Source: Terrisporobacter othiniensis (GTDB lineage: Bacteria > Bacillota > Clostridia > Peptostreptococcales > Peptostreptococcaceae). From it: DNA of 64,000 nucleotides. The notes beneath the pieces were generated by a model. The model searched no databases. It was not told the DNA's origin and was given only the letters and a program-made list of their open reading frames with translations. The position numbers were made by a program, and so were the translations under genes. The stretch lies in assembly GCF_000808015.1 (NCBI RefSeq), contig NZ_JWHR01000087.1, forward strand, positions 4,062-68,061. Direction: 5' to 3'. This document shows positions 52,308-61,430 of this stretch, one piece after another. The stretch's first letter is position 1; each line of letters starts with the position of its first letter.

Positions 52308-52967
52308 TTATTCTACAATTAATCCTATTAATCTTACTAATTCTAATCCTTGGCTAGCATTTACTTTAGCCTTGTATAGTTCTGGTATTCCAATTTCTAT
52401 TCCGTCAATTTCACAGTTAGACAAATTTACATCTTCTAAATATGTTCTTGTGAAAACTGTCTTTTTAAAATCACAATCATCAAAATTTAAATATTTATTT
52501 TTTACTTCCATAAATACACTAGAAGCAAAAGACGAACCTTCAAAACTTACCTTATTCAATTTACTGAAAGCAAAGCTACTGTAGTCACCTAAAATATTCT
52601 TAAATAAGCAATCTTTTAAATGTGCATCTTCGATTTTACACCCTATCATTTTACAATTTACAAATTCAGTCCTAAAAATACTTCCTTCAGAAAAATCAAT
52701 GTTTGATAAATCACATTTCTCAAATATCACATCTAGTAAGTCTATATATCTAAATGTACAGTTTTCAAAATTTACATTTTTAAAAACACAACTGTCAAAA
52801 GATAACCTAGACTCATCCATTGTTGGAATATCAATGTTTTCAATCAGTTTATCACAGATTTTTTCATCTTCTTCTATTAATTCTAAAAAGTCATCCACAG
52901 TGTTTATCACTTCTAAATTAATATTTATTTTAGGCTTTTGAATTTTTTTCAAATTACTCATCTCCAT
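52308..52967 (-). CDS. Pentapeptide repeat protein
   Basis: A 219-residue protein whose middle and C-terminal part (about 55-195) are A(D/N)LxX-type pentapeptide repeats with F/L at the centre: FKNVNFENCTF, LSNIDFSEGSIFRTEF, LNKVSFEGSSF, YLEDVNLSNCEIDG. These build a right-handed beta-helix. Some such proteins mimic DNA and protect gyrase (Qnr, MfpA), but nothing here fixes that role. No signal peptide, so cytoplasmic. Two close ATGs are possible starts (52967 or 52961). Confidence 0.85.
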   Translation of the reverse strand: MEMSNLKKIQKPKININLEVINTVDDFLELIEEDEKICDKLIENIDIPTMDESRLSFDSCVFKNVNFENCTFRYIDLLDVIFEKCDLSNIDFSEGSIFRTEFVNCKMIGCKIEDAHLKDCLFKNILGDYSSFAFSKLNKVSFEGSSFASSVFMEVKNKYLNFDDCDFKKTVFTRTYLEDVNLSNCEIDGIEIGIPELYKAKVNASQGLELVRLIGLIVE

Positions 52968-53020
52968 CCTTAAAATTCCTCCATACTCTTTGGAAAAATA
53001 ATTATTTTTATTTAATTATA

Positions 53021-53683
53021 TTACCATTTATTTATTTCTTTACATATAATTTTCCCGTCAGCGTATTTTTCTAAATATTCACAAGCCTCATCCATATATT
53101 TAGCTAGTTCATCATCTCCATTAAACGAAATTATATTCATTAAAATATGCTTAGCATCTGTAGTTATCATTGCTCTTACAGAATCTGAAGTAGTGCTGCC
53201 AAATTTACCTTTATCATCATAAAATACTGGTAAATGAGCAATATTCAACTCTCCCTTTCCTATTCCTGTATAAGTTTCTCCCTCATCAGCTATAGTAAAA
53301 TGAATCTCTCCACTTATTTTATCTAAATCATAAGTTCCCACTGAGTATGAAGAATTTAAAGAAATTAAATTATTTATATCTACTACATTATTAACTTTGT
53401 ATAAACCAAGTCCCCTAGCTATTCTTCTATATAATGCCTCAGAAGATAGTCTATATCTAGATGGATCTTTTCCAAAAGATTTATAAGCCACCCTAGAATC
53501 TGCAATATTTTTTATTGTAGTTATTGACTTAACAGGAACATTATTTTCTATTTCTTTCGCTTTTTCGTCAATTATATTCCATAATTGCTCATTATCCTCT
53601 ATTACATTTACATAAGCTTCGATAGAGCCTATTGCTATATTATTACATTTTTCATTAATTTTATCATCAATTATTATTTTCAT
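53021..53683 (-). CDS. B3/B4 tRNA-binding domain protein (PheT-like stand-alone editing fold)
   Basis: A 220-residue protein of the B3/B4 family, related to the editing domain of phenylalanyl-tRNA synthetase beta. Typical stretches: KSITTIKNIADSRVAYKSFGKDPSRYRLSSEAL (in parts), GLGLYKVNNVVDINNLISL, SVGTYDLDKISGEI, and the end STTSDSVRAMITTDAKHILMNI. Stand-alone members may clear mischarged tRNA or free D- or wrong amino acids, but most are uncharacterised. AAAGGGG precedes the ATG. Confidence 0.87.
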   Translation of the reverse strand: MKIIIDDKINEKCNNIAIGSIEAYVNVIEDNEQLWNIIDEKAKEIENNVPVKSITTIKNIADSRVAYKSFGKDPSRYRLSSEALYRRIARGLGLYKVNNVVDINNLISLNSSYSVGTYDLDKISGEIHFTIADEGETYTGIGKGELNIAHLPVFYDDKGKFGSTTSDSVRAMITTDAKHILMNIISFNGDDELAKYMDEACEYLEKYADGKIICKEINKW

Positions 53684-53876
53684 TTTTTCAGCCCCTTTTC
53701 TATTTAGATATAATTATACTATAAAAAAATATATTTATCATTTTAACCAATTTTTTGTTTATATCCACACTTAATTTACCAATAAAAATATTTTCTTGAC
53801 ATAAATTATTTTTATAGCCAATTTATCCCATACACTATGTTAAAATGATAATAGTTAAAATATTATTTTAAGAGGT

Positions 53877-54392
53877 GTGAATATGTTAAGTGAAAAACTA
53901 GAAAAAAGTTTAAATGATCAAATAACCTTTGAATTCTATTCTTCATATACTTATTTAGCAATGTCTGCTTTTTGCGAGTCATCTGACCTAAGTGGATTTG
54001 CTAATTTTTTTAGAGTTCAAGCAAAAGAGGAGTTAGACCATGCCATGAAGTTATATGATTATGTATTCCAAAAGGGTGGCAAAGTAGTTCTTGGGGAAAT
54101 AGAACAACCTAAAAAAGAGTATGATAGTATGGTAGATCTATTTGAAACCGGTTTATCTCACGAAAGAATAGTAACAAATAGAATTTATGATATTACTGAT
54201 ATAGCTACTGAAGAAAGAGAACATGCTACTATAAGTTTCTTAAAATGGTTTATTGATGAGCAAGTTGAAGAAGAAAATAACTTTAACTCTTTACTAAAGA
54301 AAGTTAAAAGATGTGAAAACAATTCAGCAGCACTTTATATGCTTGATGATGAATTAGCAAATAGAACTTATATGGCTCCTGCTACAAATTAA
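53877..54392 (+). CDS. Ferritin (non-haem, FtnA type)
   Basis: A 171-residue four-helix iron-storage protein. Ferroxidase ligands are visible in EFYSSYTYLAMSAFCES (helix A Glu and Tyr), VQAKEELDHAMKLYDYV (Glu-x-x-His of helix B), EREHATISFLKWF and DEQVEEENNF (helix C and D Glu). It oxidises Fe2+ and stores it as a mineral in a 24-mer shell. AGAGGTG precedes the ATG. Single gene with a strong terminator. No Fur box was confidently seen. Confidence 0.95.
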   Translation: MNMLSEKLEKSLNDQITFEFYSSYTYLAMSAFCESSDLSGFANFFRVQAKEELDHAMKLYDYVFQKGGKVVLGEIEQPKKEYDSMVDLFETGLSHERIVTNRIYDITDIATEEREHATISFLKWFIDEQVEEENNFNSLLKKVKRCENNSAALYMLDDELANRTYMAPATN

Positions 54393-54398
54393 TCTATA

Positions 54399-54442
54399 AA
54401 GTTATCTATAATGACAATCATTATAGATAACTTATTTTTTTA
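54399..54442 (+). terminator. Terminator after ferritin
   Basis: A 16-bp perfect stem (54399-54414 with 54418-54433, 3-base loop) followed by a T run. Confidence 0.88.
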
Positions 54443-54549
54443 TATTTTTAAATGTTAATTAATATTTTATTTAAATAAAAAAGCTTTCCAAATTAGAATA
54501 TAGTATTATAATAATGTTAAATAAATTCTAGTAAAAAGGGAGCATGGAT

Positions 54550-55224
54550 ATGAATGAATTAAAATCACCAACCATAAGCGATATGGAGAGAAATATATTA
54601 AAAATATCTACAGAATTATTTTTAAATCAAGGCTATGATAAAACTACTATTAGACAAATTGCTGAAAAATCTGGAATAGGAAGAGGCCATCTATATTATT
54701 ACTTCAAAAAAAAAGAGGATATCTTGATTCATATCTTTAAACAAATCCTAAATAAAATTTATGATGATGTTATAGAGAATAGCGATGATAAAACAGAAAT
54801 ATTATTAAGCTATGCTACAATCCAATGTATCTATACCTATACTCTAGTGCTGAATGAAAAATTATTTAGAATTTATCTTCAAGGTTCCAATATAGAAATT
54901 GTAAGAAGAGCCGCTCAAGATATTTTAATAGATTTGTGTAAGAAAAAAGCTAAAGATATGAATTATAATATAAGTGAAAAGGATATATGTTTCAGTATTA
55001 CTATTGGATATGCTGGAGAATGTGAATTACTGAAAAGATTTTATCACGGTGAAAAAAACTTTGATATAGATTCAATTGTAAAAAGCATCATATCTACCCG
55101 CTTACTTTTGCTTAATATAATAGATTATAAACAAGTATGCCTTATTGTTGATAAAGCAATGAAAGAAGCAAAAAAATTTGATTACAATAACATAATAGAA
55201 AAACTCCATATTTTTGAATTTTAG
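54550..55224 (+). CDS. TetR/AcrR family transcriptional regulator
   Basis: A 224-residue regulator. GGGAG lies seven bases before the ATG at 54550; the ATG at 54544 is only one base from it. The N-terminal HTH is classic: ISTELFLNQGYDKTTIRQIAEKSGIGRGHLYYYFKKKEDILIHIF (residues about 20-65, given in whole as a span). The C-terminal ligand domain is helical. The MMPL and heptad-repeat genes follow on the same strand after a terminator and a new promoter that carries two GGGCAYGCC boxes, so it very likely represses them and responds to a small hydrophobic ligand. Confidence 0.9.
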   Translation: MNELKSPTISDMERNILKISTELFLNQGYDKTTIRQIAEKSGIGRGHLYYYFKKKEDILIHIFKQILNKIYDDVIENSDDKTEILLSYATIQCIYTYTLVLNEKLFRIYLQGSNIEIVRRAAQDILIDLCKKKAKDMNYNISEKDICFSITIGYAGECELLKRFYHGEKNFDIDSIVKSIISTRLLLLNIIDYKQVCLIVDKAMKEAKKFDYNNIIEKLHIFEF

Positions 55225-55255
55225 ATGAACAATATAAAATTGTTCATCTTTTTTA
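55223..55255 (+). terminator. Terminator after the TetR gene
   Basis: An 11-bp perfect stem (55223-55233 with 55239-55249, 5-base loop) followed by a T run. Confidence 0.85.
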
Positions 55256-55397
55256 ATTATAAAGAAATCCTGTTTTATCCGTCCTGCAGATAACAGATAA
55301 ATTACAACTTCGTGACTTATATAATATGAAAAAACGTTGGAAATATGAACGAATCGAATTTTTTATTAAATTCTATTAGAAATTATTAACAAAATAG

Positions 55398-55450
55398 TTG
55401 ACATCCTATTGGGCACGCCCTATAATTTTGTTATAAATTTGGGCATGCCT
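55398..55450 (+). promoter_or_regulatory. MMPL operon promoter with two TetR-type operator boxes
   Basis: TTGACA (55398-55403), exactly 17 bases, TATAAT (55421-55426). Box 1 GGGCACGCCC (55411-55420) fills the spacer up to the -10. Box 2 GGGCATGCCT (55441-55450) lies just downstream. Centres are 30 bases apart, about three helix turns. The GC-rich palindromes stand out in AT-rich DNA and would let a repressor cover the promoter. Confidence 0.78.
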
Positions 55451-55481
55451 AAATAAGTTCTAATATTTTGGAGGGGTAAAT

Positions 55482-57575
55482 ATGGAAAGGATTGCAAAAA
55501 AAATTGCAAATCATAGTAAGTTAATCTTACTATTGGCAGTAATCTTATTGATTCCATCTGTATTTGGTTATTTTAATACAAATATTAATTATGATATCTT
55601 GAGTTATTTGCCAAATAATATTTCTACTACAAAAGCCGAAAAAATTTTAAAAGACGATTTCGGCTGTGGTACACTATCCATGCTAATTGTAGAAAATATG
55701 GATGATAAAGACGTTGCTAAAATTAAAGACAAAATTGCTAAAGTTGACGGTGTTGCAGACGTCTTATGGGTAGATGATTTTATGGATTTATCAGTTCCTA
55801 AAGAGATTTTACCAAAAGATATGACTGATTTACTATACAATGGTGATAAGTCTACAATGATGATAATAAAAATGGAAAAAGCTACTGGGGATATAAAAAC
55901 TCAAAATGCAGTATCTTCCATAAGAAATATTGCAGGAAAACAATCTTTTTTAAGTGGAATGTGTGGAATTCTTAAAGATACCAAGGATCTAGCAGATAAA
56001 GAAGTTCCTTTATATATACTGACTGGTGGTATTTTAATTTTAATTATTTTAGGTCTTTCTTTAGAATCAACTATTATACCGATAATTTTTTTAACAAGTA
56101 TTGCTATGGCTGTAATATATAACTTCGGTTCAAACATTATATTTGGAGAAATATCTTATATAACAAAGGCCTTAGCTGCTGTATTACAATTAGGTGTTAC
56201 TATGGATTATTCAATATTCTTATTCCATAGATACGAAGAGGAAAAACTCAAATTCCCTGATAATAAAAAAGATGCTATGGCAAATGCTATTAAGAATACA
56301 CTTGTATCTGTCGTCGGTGGTTCCATTACTACTTTTGCAGGCTTTTTAGCTCTATGTGTTATGGACTTAGCTATTGGAAGAGATATAGGTTTAGTAATGG
56401 CAAAAGGTGTTTTAATTGGTGTTCTTTGCACAATTACTATACTACCTTCTTTTATACTTGTGTTTGATAAACAAGTTGAAAAATATAAACATAAAACTGT
56501 AATGCCAAACTTTAATAAAGTCTCTAAATTTGTAGTCAAGCATTATAAGAAATTAGCTATCTTATTTGTAATAATATTTATTCCATCTTATTTTGGATAT
56601 AAAAATGCTGATGTTTATTATAATTTAGATGAAAGTTTGCCAGCTAATTTTCCATCAATTATTGCTACAAACAAAATGAAAACTGATTACAATATGGAAA
56701 GTACCAATTTTATTTTAGTAAAAGATACCATTGCTCCAAACGACTTAAGTAAAATGATTAAAGAAATCGAAAATTTAGATGGCATTACTTCAGTTATTGG
56801 TCTTGAGAAATATATTGGTCCAAGAATTAATCAAGATTTTTTACCTGAGGATATTATAAGCGAAGTAAAATCTAAGGGTTATGAAGAAATATTAGTTAAT
56901 TCAAAATACAAAGCCGCCACAGATGAATGTAATGCTCAAATTGAAGAAATAAATAAAATAGTTCATGAGTATGACAAGGAAGGACTTGTGGGTGGTGAAG
57001 CTCCCCTTACTTTAGATTTAATAAAAATTGCTGATTCAGATTTTACAAAAGTAAATATTGCCTCAATTGTAGCTATATTTATTATTATTACTATACTATT
57101 TAAATCAGCATCTCTTCCAGTAATACTCGTTGCTACTATAGAGTGTGCTATATTCCTTAATTTAGGTATCCCTTATTACACGGGAACTGTAGAACCATTT
57201 ATAGCTTCTATTGTTCTGGGGACTATACAATTAGGTGCTACCATTGACTATGCTATTCTTCTTACATCTAGATTCAGAGAAGAAAGAAATGAGGGATATG
57301 AAAAATTTGAAGCTATGGAACATTCAATAAAAAGTAGTGCTCCTTCTATTCTAACTAGTGCTTTATCATTCTTTGGCGCTACTATTGGTGTTGGATTAAT
57401 ATCTAAACTTGACATGATTAGTGCTCTTTGTACCTTAATGTCAAGAGGTGCCATAGTTAGTATGTTTATAATTATATTTATACTACCTGCAATACTATTA
57501 TTATTTGAAGGAATAGTTGTTAAAACGAGTAAAAATTTTATAACTAAAAAAGAGTTATGTGAAGAATCTAATTAA
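55482..57575 (+). CDS. MMPL/RND family membrane transporter
   Basis: A 697-residue RND-superfamily protein with twelve membrane helices in two halves, each with an outer domain. The first half begins with ANHSKLILLLAVILLIPSV. Conserved helix 4 motifs are QLGVTMDYSIFLFHRYEEE and, in the second half, QLGATIDYAILLTSRFREE, where the Asp-Tyr pair carries the proton. Members export lipids, siderophores or peptides. GGAGGGG precedes the ATG. It forms an operon with the secreted heptad-repeat protein that begins 21 bases after its stop; TetR-type boxes cover its promoter. Cargo unknown. Confidence 0.92.
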   Translation: MERIAKKIANHSKLILLLAVILLIPSVFGYFNTNINYDILSYLPNNISTTKAEKILKDDFGCGTLSMLIVENMDDKDVAKIKDKIAKVDGVADVLWVDDFMDLSVPKEILPKDMTDLLYNGDKSTMMIIKMEKATGDIKTQNAVSSIRNIAGKQSFLSGMCGILKDTKDLADKEVPLYILTGGILILIILGLSLESTIIPIIFLTSIAMAVIYNFGSNIIFGEISYITKALAAVLQLGVTMDYSIFLFHRYEEEKLKFPDNKKDAMANAIKNTLVSVVGGSITTFAGFLALCVMDLAIGRDIGLVMAKGVLIGVLCTITILPSFILVFDKQVEKYKHKTVMPNFNKVSKFVVKHYKKLAILFVIIFIPSYFGYKNADVYYNLDESLPANFPSIIATNKMKTDYNMESTNFILVKDTIAPNDLSKMIKEIENLDGITSVIGLEKYIGPRINQDFLPEDIISEVKSKGYEEILVNSKYKAATDECNAQIEEINKIVHEYDKEGLVGGEAPLTLDLIKIADSDFTKVNIASIVAIFIIITILFKSASLPVILVATIECAIFLNLGIPYYTGTVEPFIASIVLGTIQLGATIDYAILLTSRFREERNEGYEKFEAMEHSIKSSAPSILTSALSFFGATIGVGLISKLDMISALCTLMSRGAIVSMFIIIFILPAILLLFEGIVVKTSKNFITKKELCEESN

Positions 57576-57595
57576 TTTATAGGAGGCTTATTAAA

Positions 57596-59980
57596 ATGAA
57601 CAATAAAGAAATAAAAAATAAATCTGTTGCTCTTGCAACTGTAGTACTAATGCTTGGTAATTCATCTTGCGTATTTGCTGATAGAAATATAGATAAGGAC
57701 GAAACAGTCTACTCTATTTTAGATGAAAATGGTAATGTTAACAAAAATATTGTATCAGCATGGATTAATAGTTCATCTTCTCTAGGAACTATTCATGATG
57801 TAAGTTCTTTAAATAATATAAAAAATGTTAAAGGTGATGAAAAACCTGAAATTAATGGTAATAAGATAACTTGGAATGTTAAAGGAGACGATTTATATTA
57901 TCAAGGTGAAACTAATAAAAATTTACCTATTGATGTAAATATTAAATATGAATTAAATGGTCAAGATGTAAATCCTAAAGATATCCAAGGAAAAAGCGGC
58001 CAATTTAAAATCACCTTATCTTTAAAAAATAATGAAAGTCGAGAAGTAACCATAAATGGAAAAAACAGAACTATTTATGTTCCTTTTATAACTGCTTCAG
58101 AAATCATTTTAAATAGAGATAATTTCAAAGATATAAAAACAAGTACTGGCACTTTATTAGATGAAGGAAGTAATGCTGCTATCACATTTGTATCTATCCC
58201 TGGATTTAAAGAATCTCTTAATCTAGATAGTAAACTATCTGGTTATCTTAACTTAAAAGAAGAAGTTGTTATTGAAGGAAATACTACAAACTTCAAAACT
58301 CCAAATATTATGATTGCCGCTACAAGTGATGTATCAAAATACTTAGAAGATGTGGATGAAGATACTAGCTTTGGTGATTTAAAAGGTTCTTTAGATAAAT
58401 TACAAAAAGGTGGTAAGAGCTTAGTAGATGGAGCTAAACAAATTAGTGATGGTGCAAATACTTTAGATACTAATTATAAAAAATTTAATAGTGGAGTTAA
58501 AAGCTTAGACGATGGTATTACTACTCTCAACAATGGTTCATCTCAACTTGTTAGTAAATTACCTGAGTTAAATAATGGCGCTCAAAGTTTATCAAGCGGT
58601 CTTAACACTTTAAGTTCTTCTTCTAAAGACTTAAGTGATGGTGCTAGCAAAGTTAATTCTGGTGCTTCTGCACTATATAGCGGCCTTAATACTTTGAGCT
58701 CTTCTTCCAAGGATTTAAGTACTGGTGCTAAAGAAGTTAGTGATGGTGCTTCTAAATTAAATAGTAGTTACTCTGCTTTAGATAAGGGTATTAATTCTTC
58801 TTATAGTGGTGCTAACGATTTAGAAAAAGGTGCTAAACAACTACAATCTGGTGCTACTAGTTTAGAGGAAGGATTGAGCAATGGTTCTAGCGGTATAAAT
58901 GATTTAATATCTTCTACAAATGTAATTAGATCTCTTGCTTCTAAAATAGAAGGTATTGCTTCTAAATTAAAAGCTGGAAATGGTAGTAATATTGAATCTA
59001 GTCTTTCATCTATAGCTGCTAGAGCCTCTGAAAATGGTGACGAAAAAACATTATCTGATGTACAGAAGATCAAAAATTCACTTAGTAATCAGTCTTCAAG
59101 CATTAGTAGCGCTGCTGATGGATTATATAGCATTGCCAATGGTTTAAATAATTTAGCTGACAAACAAGAAAGTGGCCTAAACACTTTAGCTAAAGGTATT
59201 GATTCTGCTGTAAATGGTGCTAAAAAACTTACTGCTGGTTTAAGCAATCTAACAGATGGCTTATCTGATTTAAAAACTGGTTTAGGTGAAGTAAGCAAAG
59301 GTTCTAGCTCTGTTTCTAGTGGATTAAAAACTCTAAGTGATGGTAGTTCAAGTTTAGCAATTGGTTCTTCCAAGCTTGCTAAAGGGGCTTCTGATGCTTA
59401 CTCAGGTAGCAAAACTTTAACTGATGGTACTTCTCAACTTGCCTTAGGTTCTTCCAAGCTTTCTAAAGGGGCTTCTGATGCTTACTTAGGTAGTAAGACT
59501 TTAGCTGATGGTACTTCTCTATTAGAATCTAGTGGTAAGAAATTAGCGTCTGGTGTAAATACATTAAAAAATGGCTCTTCTCAACTTACTAGTAATTCTG
59601 ACAAAATTCTAGCTGGAATAGGAACATTGTCTAGTGGTTCTGAACAACTATATTCAGGGGCTAAAAAGCTTCAAAACGAAGGCCTAAATAAGCTTGCAGA
59701 AGAAGGAAATACGTTAATAAGTTCTGTTGACGGTGCTATGGAAGTTAAAGATAAATTATTAGATGCAGCAAAAGGATATAATAACTTCACTGGTATAAGT
59801 GAAAATATGGATGGTAGCGTTAAGTTTGTTATGAAAGTAAAATCTGAAGATACTCAAAATAATTCTGATAAAAAAAGCTCTTCAACAACTAAAACTTCAG
59901 ATACCAAAGAAAATGATTCAAATAAAGTAGATAGTAGTAATAATTTTATTAATTGGTTAAAAAACAAATTTAATAAATAG
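57596..59980 (+). CDS. Secreted heptad-repeat (X-X-X-Leu-X-X-Gly) protein, YhgE/Pip-like partner of MMPL
   Basis: A 794-residue exported protein. Signal peptide 1-28 (ends CVFADR). A beta-rich N-domain covers about 35-250. From about 265 to 720 there are several dozen heptads of the form LxxGxxxLSxGAxxL, forming an elongated helical rod, interrupted by a segment at about 430-520. The C-terminus is Ser/Thr/Lys-rich and ends INWLKNKFNK without membrane helices, unlike full YhgE/Pip proteins. AGGAGG precedes the ATG. DNA contains two 84-bp direct repeats (58597/58681 and 59363/59447), each four heptads long. It likely spans the wall next to the MMPL pump. Confidence 0.85.
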   Translation: MNNKEIKNKSVALATVVLMLGNSSCVFADRNIDKDETVYSILDENGNVNKNIVSAWINSSSSLGTIHDVSSLNNIKNVKGDEKPEINGNKITWNVKGDDLYYQGETNKNLPIDVNIKYELNGQDVNPKDIQGKSGQFKITLSLKNNESREVTINGKNRTIYVPFITASEIILNRDNFKDIKTSTGTLLDEGSNAAITFVSIPGFKESLNLDSKLSGYLNLKEEVVIEGNTTNFKTPNIMIAATSDVSKYLEDVDEDTSFGDLKGSLDKLQKGGKSLVDGAKQISDGANTLDTNYKKFNSGVKSLDDGITTLNNGSSQLVSKLPELNNGAQSLSSGLNTLSSSSKDLSDGASKVNSGASALYSGLNTLSSSSKDLSTGAKEVSDGASKLNSSYSALDKGINSSYSGANDLEKGAKQLQSGATSLEEGLSNGSSGINDLISSTNVIRSLASKIEGIASKLKAGNGSNIESSLSSIAARASENGDEKTLSDVQKIKNSLSNQSSSISSAADGLYSIANGLNNLADKQESGLNTLAKGIDSAVNGAKKLTAGLSNLTDGLSDLKTGLGEVSKGSSSVSSGLKTLSDGSSSLAIGSSKLAKGASDAYSGSKTLTDGTSQLALGSSKLSKGASDAYLGSKTLADGTSLLESSGKKLASGVNTLKNGSSQLTSNSDKILAGIGTLSSGSEQLYSGAKKLQNEGLNKLAEEGNTLISSVDGAMEVKDKLLDAAKGYNNFTGISENMDGSVKFVMKVKSEDTQNNSDKKSSSTTKTSDTKENDSNKVDSSNNFINWLKNKFNK
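58597..58764 (+). repeat. 84-bp direct repeat pair inside the heptad-repeat gene (first)
   Basis: Two adjacent copies of 84 bp starting at 58597 and 58681, similar but not identical, each encoding four heptads (LNTLSSSSKDLSxGA). In-frame duplication. Confidence 0.7.
59363..59530 (+). repeat. 84-bp direct repeat pair inside the heptad-repeat gene (second)
   Basis: Two adjacent copies starting at 59363 and 59447, nearly identical over most of their length (GSSKLxKGASDAYxGSKTL). Slippage or recombination here could change rod length in steps of 28 residues. Confidence 0.75.
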
Positions 59981-60005
59981 ATATTACCATTTTACCTCTT
60001 TAGTA

Positions 60006-60046
60006 GGGAGCAAAGGAAAATAATTATGACCTTGCTCCCTTTTTAA
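60006..60046 (+). terminator. Terminator of the MMPL operon
   Basis: GGGAGCAA (60006-60013) pairs with TTGCTCCC (60032-60039), with two more GC pairs after a bulge, then five T. Confidence 0.85.
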
Positions 60047-60149
60047 TTACATACTTTTCTCTTGTTTGTGAAAAAATGTATGTAAAAGTATAATTTATAT
60101 TATAATAAATTTATAATATTACATAAAACAAAAATTGAGGGATGGTTAA

Positions 60150-60794
60150 ATGAATAAAGACATAATATTAAAAAAAACTAAAGCATTTGTAAAAGATAAA
60201 TTATATAAAGAAAGCTCTGGTCATGATTGGTTCCATACAAAACGAGTTTATAATTTAGCTACTTATATTTGTGAGAAGGAAGGTGGAGATGATTTTATTA
60301 TTAAAATGGCTGCTCTACTTCACGATATTGACGATTGGAAATTTAGTAATAATAGTAAAACAACAGAAAACTTTTTAAAATCCCTTAATATTGATGAGGA
60401 ATCTATTCATGAAATAATGAATATAATAACAACCATGTCTTACAAAGGTGGTGTAGTAGATTCTTCTCAAAACAATATAGAAGGAAAAATTGTTCAAGAT
60501 GCAGACAGATTAGATGCTATAGGTGCCATCGGTATAGCAAGAGCTTTTACATATGGTGGTAGCAAAAATCGATTAATGTATGACCCGGATATTAAACCTA
60601 TGGATTTTCAAAGTTTAGATGAAGTAAAAAACCTTAACAATCACACAATTAATCATTTTTATGAAAAACTACTTAAACTTAGAGATTTAATAAATACTGA
60701 TACTGCACAACAAATTGCTGAAGAAAGACATAGATTTATAGAAATTTATTTAGATGAATTTTTCTATGAGTGGAATTTTAACAAAGAAAAATAA
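60150..60794 (+). CDS. HD domain phosphohydrolase
   Basis: A 214-residue metal-dependent phosphohydrolase. The HD motif residues are in order: SGHDWFHTKRVYNLA (first His), MAALLHDIDDWKF (HD pair), and VQDADRLDAIGAIGIARAF (final Asp). This layout (short YedJ/YpgQ-like enzymes) acts on nucleotides, though the substrate varies. GAGGG precedes the ATG. Single gene; a convergent terminator follows. Confidence 0.9.
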   Translation: MNKDIILKKTKAFVKDKLYKESSGHDWFHTKRVYNLATYICEKEGGDDFIIKMAALLHDIDDWKFSNNSKTTENFLKSLNIDEESIHEIMNIITTMSYKGGVVDSSQNNIEGKIVQDADRLDAIGAIGIARAFTYGGSKNRLMYDPDIKPMDFQSLDEVKNLNNHTINHFYEKLLKLRDLINTDTAQQIAEERHRFIEIYLDEFFYEWNFNKEK

Positions 60795-60801
60795 TCAATC
60801 T

Positions 60802-60833
60802 AAAAAGCCCTATGATTAATCATAGGGCTTTTT
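60802..60833. terminator. Shared terminator between HD and lipoprotein genes
   Basis: A 14-bp perfect stem (60802-60815 with 60820-60833, 4-base loop) with A and T runs in its base; serves both convergent genes. Confidence 0.9.
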
Positions 60834-60835
60834 CT

Positions 60836-61363
60836 TTAATAAAATTGTTGTACTTTTTCCATTCCTCTATCTTTCATTATTTTTACAGATTCTGCATTAA
60901 TAATTAGACTTCCATCCTTGTCTTCCAATTTTCCAATAACCTTAATCCAATCATTTTCTTTTGGTAAATCATGATTATAATTATAATTAAATTCAAATCC
61001 ACTCATAACTTCCATTTCAGTCAGATACTCATCTTCATCACCTTCTACATGTTGACCTTCTTCATCATGAGTATGTTCCATTATATCTGTTAGTCTGTAA
61101 ACATATAGATGTTTTTTATTATTTTCATCTTTTTCTTCTTTAAACATACCTTCTATTTCTATAGTCTTTCCAATATATTTGCTACTATCTAAATGGATAT
61201 CATTTACATAATCCACATATACATTCTCCATTATTTTAATAATTTCTTGTGACTCTCTGTTCTCACTAGTCCCTGTATCTTTTTTCGATACTTTTTCATT
61301 ACATCCAGTCATCATAATTATTATACATATACTAATTAGTATAATACTAAATATTTTCTTCAC
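60836..61363 (-). CDS. OB-fold-like lipoprotein with a His/Glu-rich loop, 175 aa
   Basis: A lipoprotein from a GTG start (GGAGG seven bases upstream). The signal ends IMMTGC (Cys about residue 21). The mature domain (45-170) has OB-fold strands: YIGKTIEIEGMFKE, HLYVYRLTD, DWIKVIGKLEDKDGSLIINAESVKI. A loop EHTHDEEGQHVEGDEDEY is rich in His and acidic residues and could bind Zn2+ or another metal. Similar lipoproteins often occur with metal-transport genes, but none is adjacent here. Function not established. Confidence 0.75.
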   Translation of the reverse strand: MKKIFSIILISICIIIMMTGCNEKVSKKDTGTSENRESQEIIKIMENVYVDYVNDIHLDSSKYIGKTIEIEGMFKEEKDENNKKHLYVYRLTDIMEHTHDEEGQHVEGDEDEYLTEMEVMSGFEFNYNYNHDLPKENDWIKVIGKLEDKDGSLIINAESVKIMKDRGMEKVQQFY

Positions 61364-61430
61364 TTATTAACCTCCAAAGTATGTATTAAATATTGCATTT
61401 TATCTTATCATGAAGAAAAAAAAGTGTCAA

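Noticed and set aside
56207..56539. Open frames on the minus strand inside the MMPL gene.
   Set aside because: Shadows of the real coding frame; no start signals and no recognisable domains.
57630..57660. A near copy of the GTAGTACTAC box (GTAGTACTAA).
   Set aside because: It is inside the heptad-repeat coding sequence, has a mismatch and no promoter at the right spacing.
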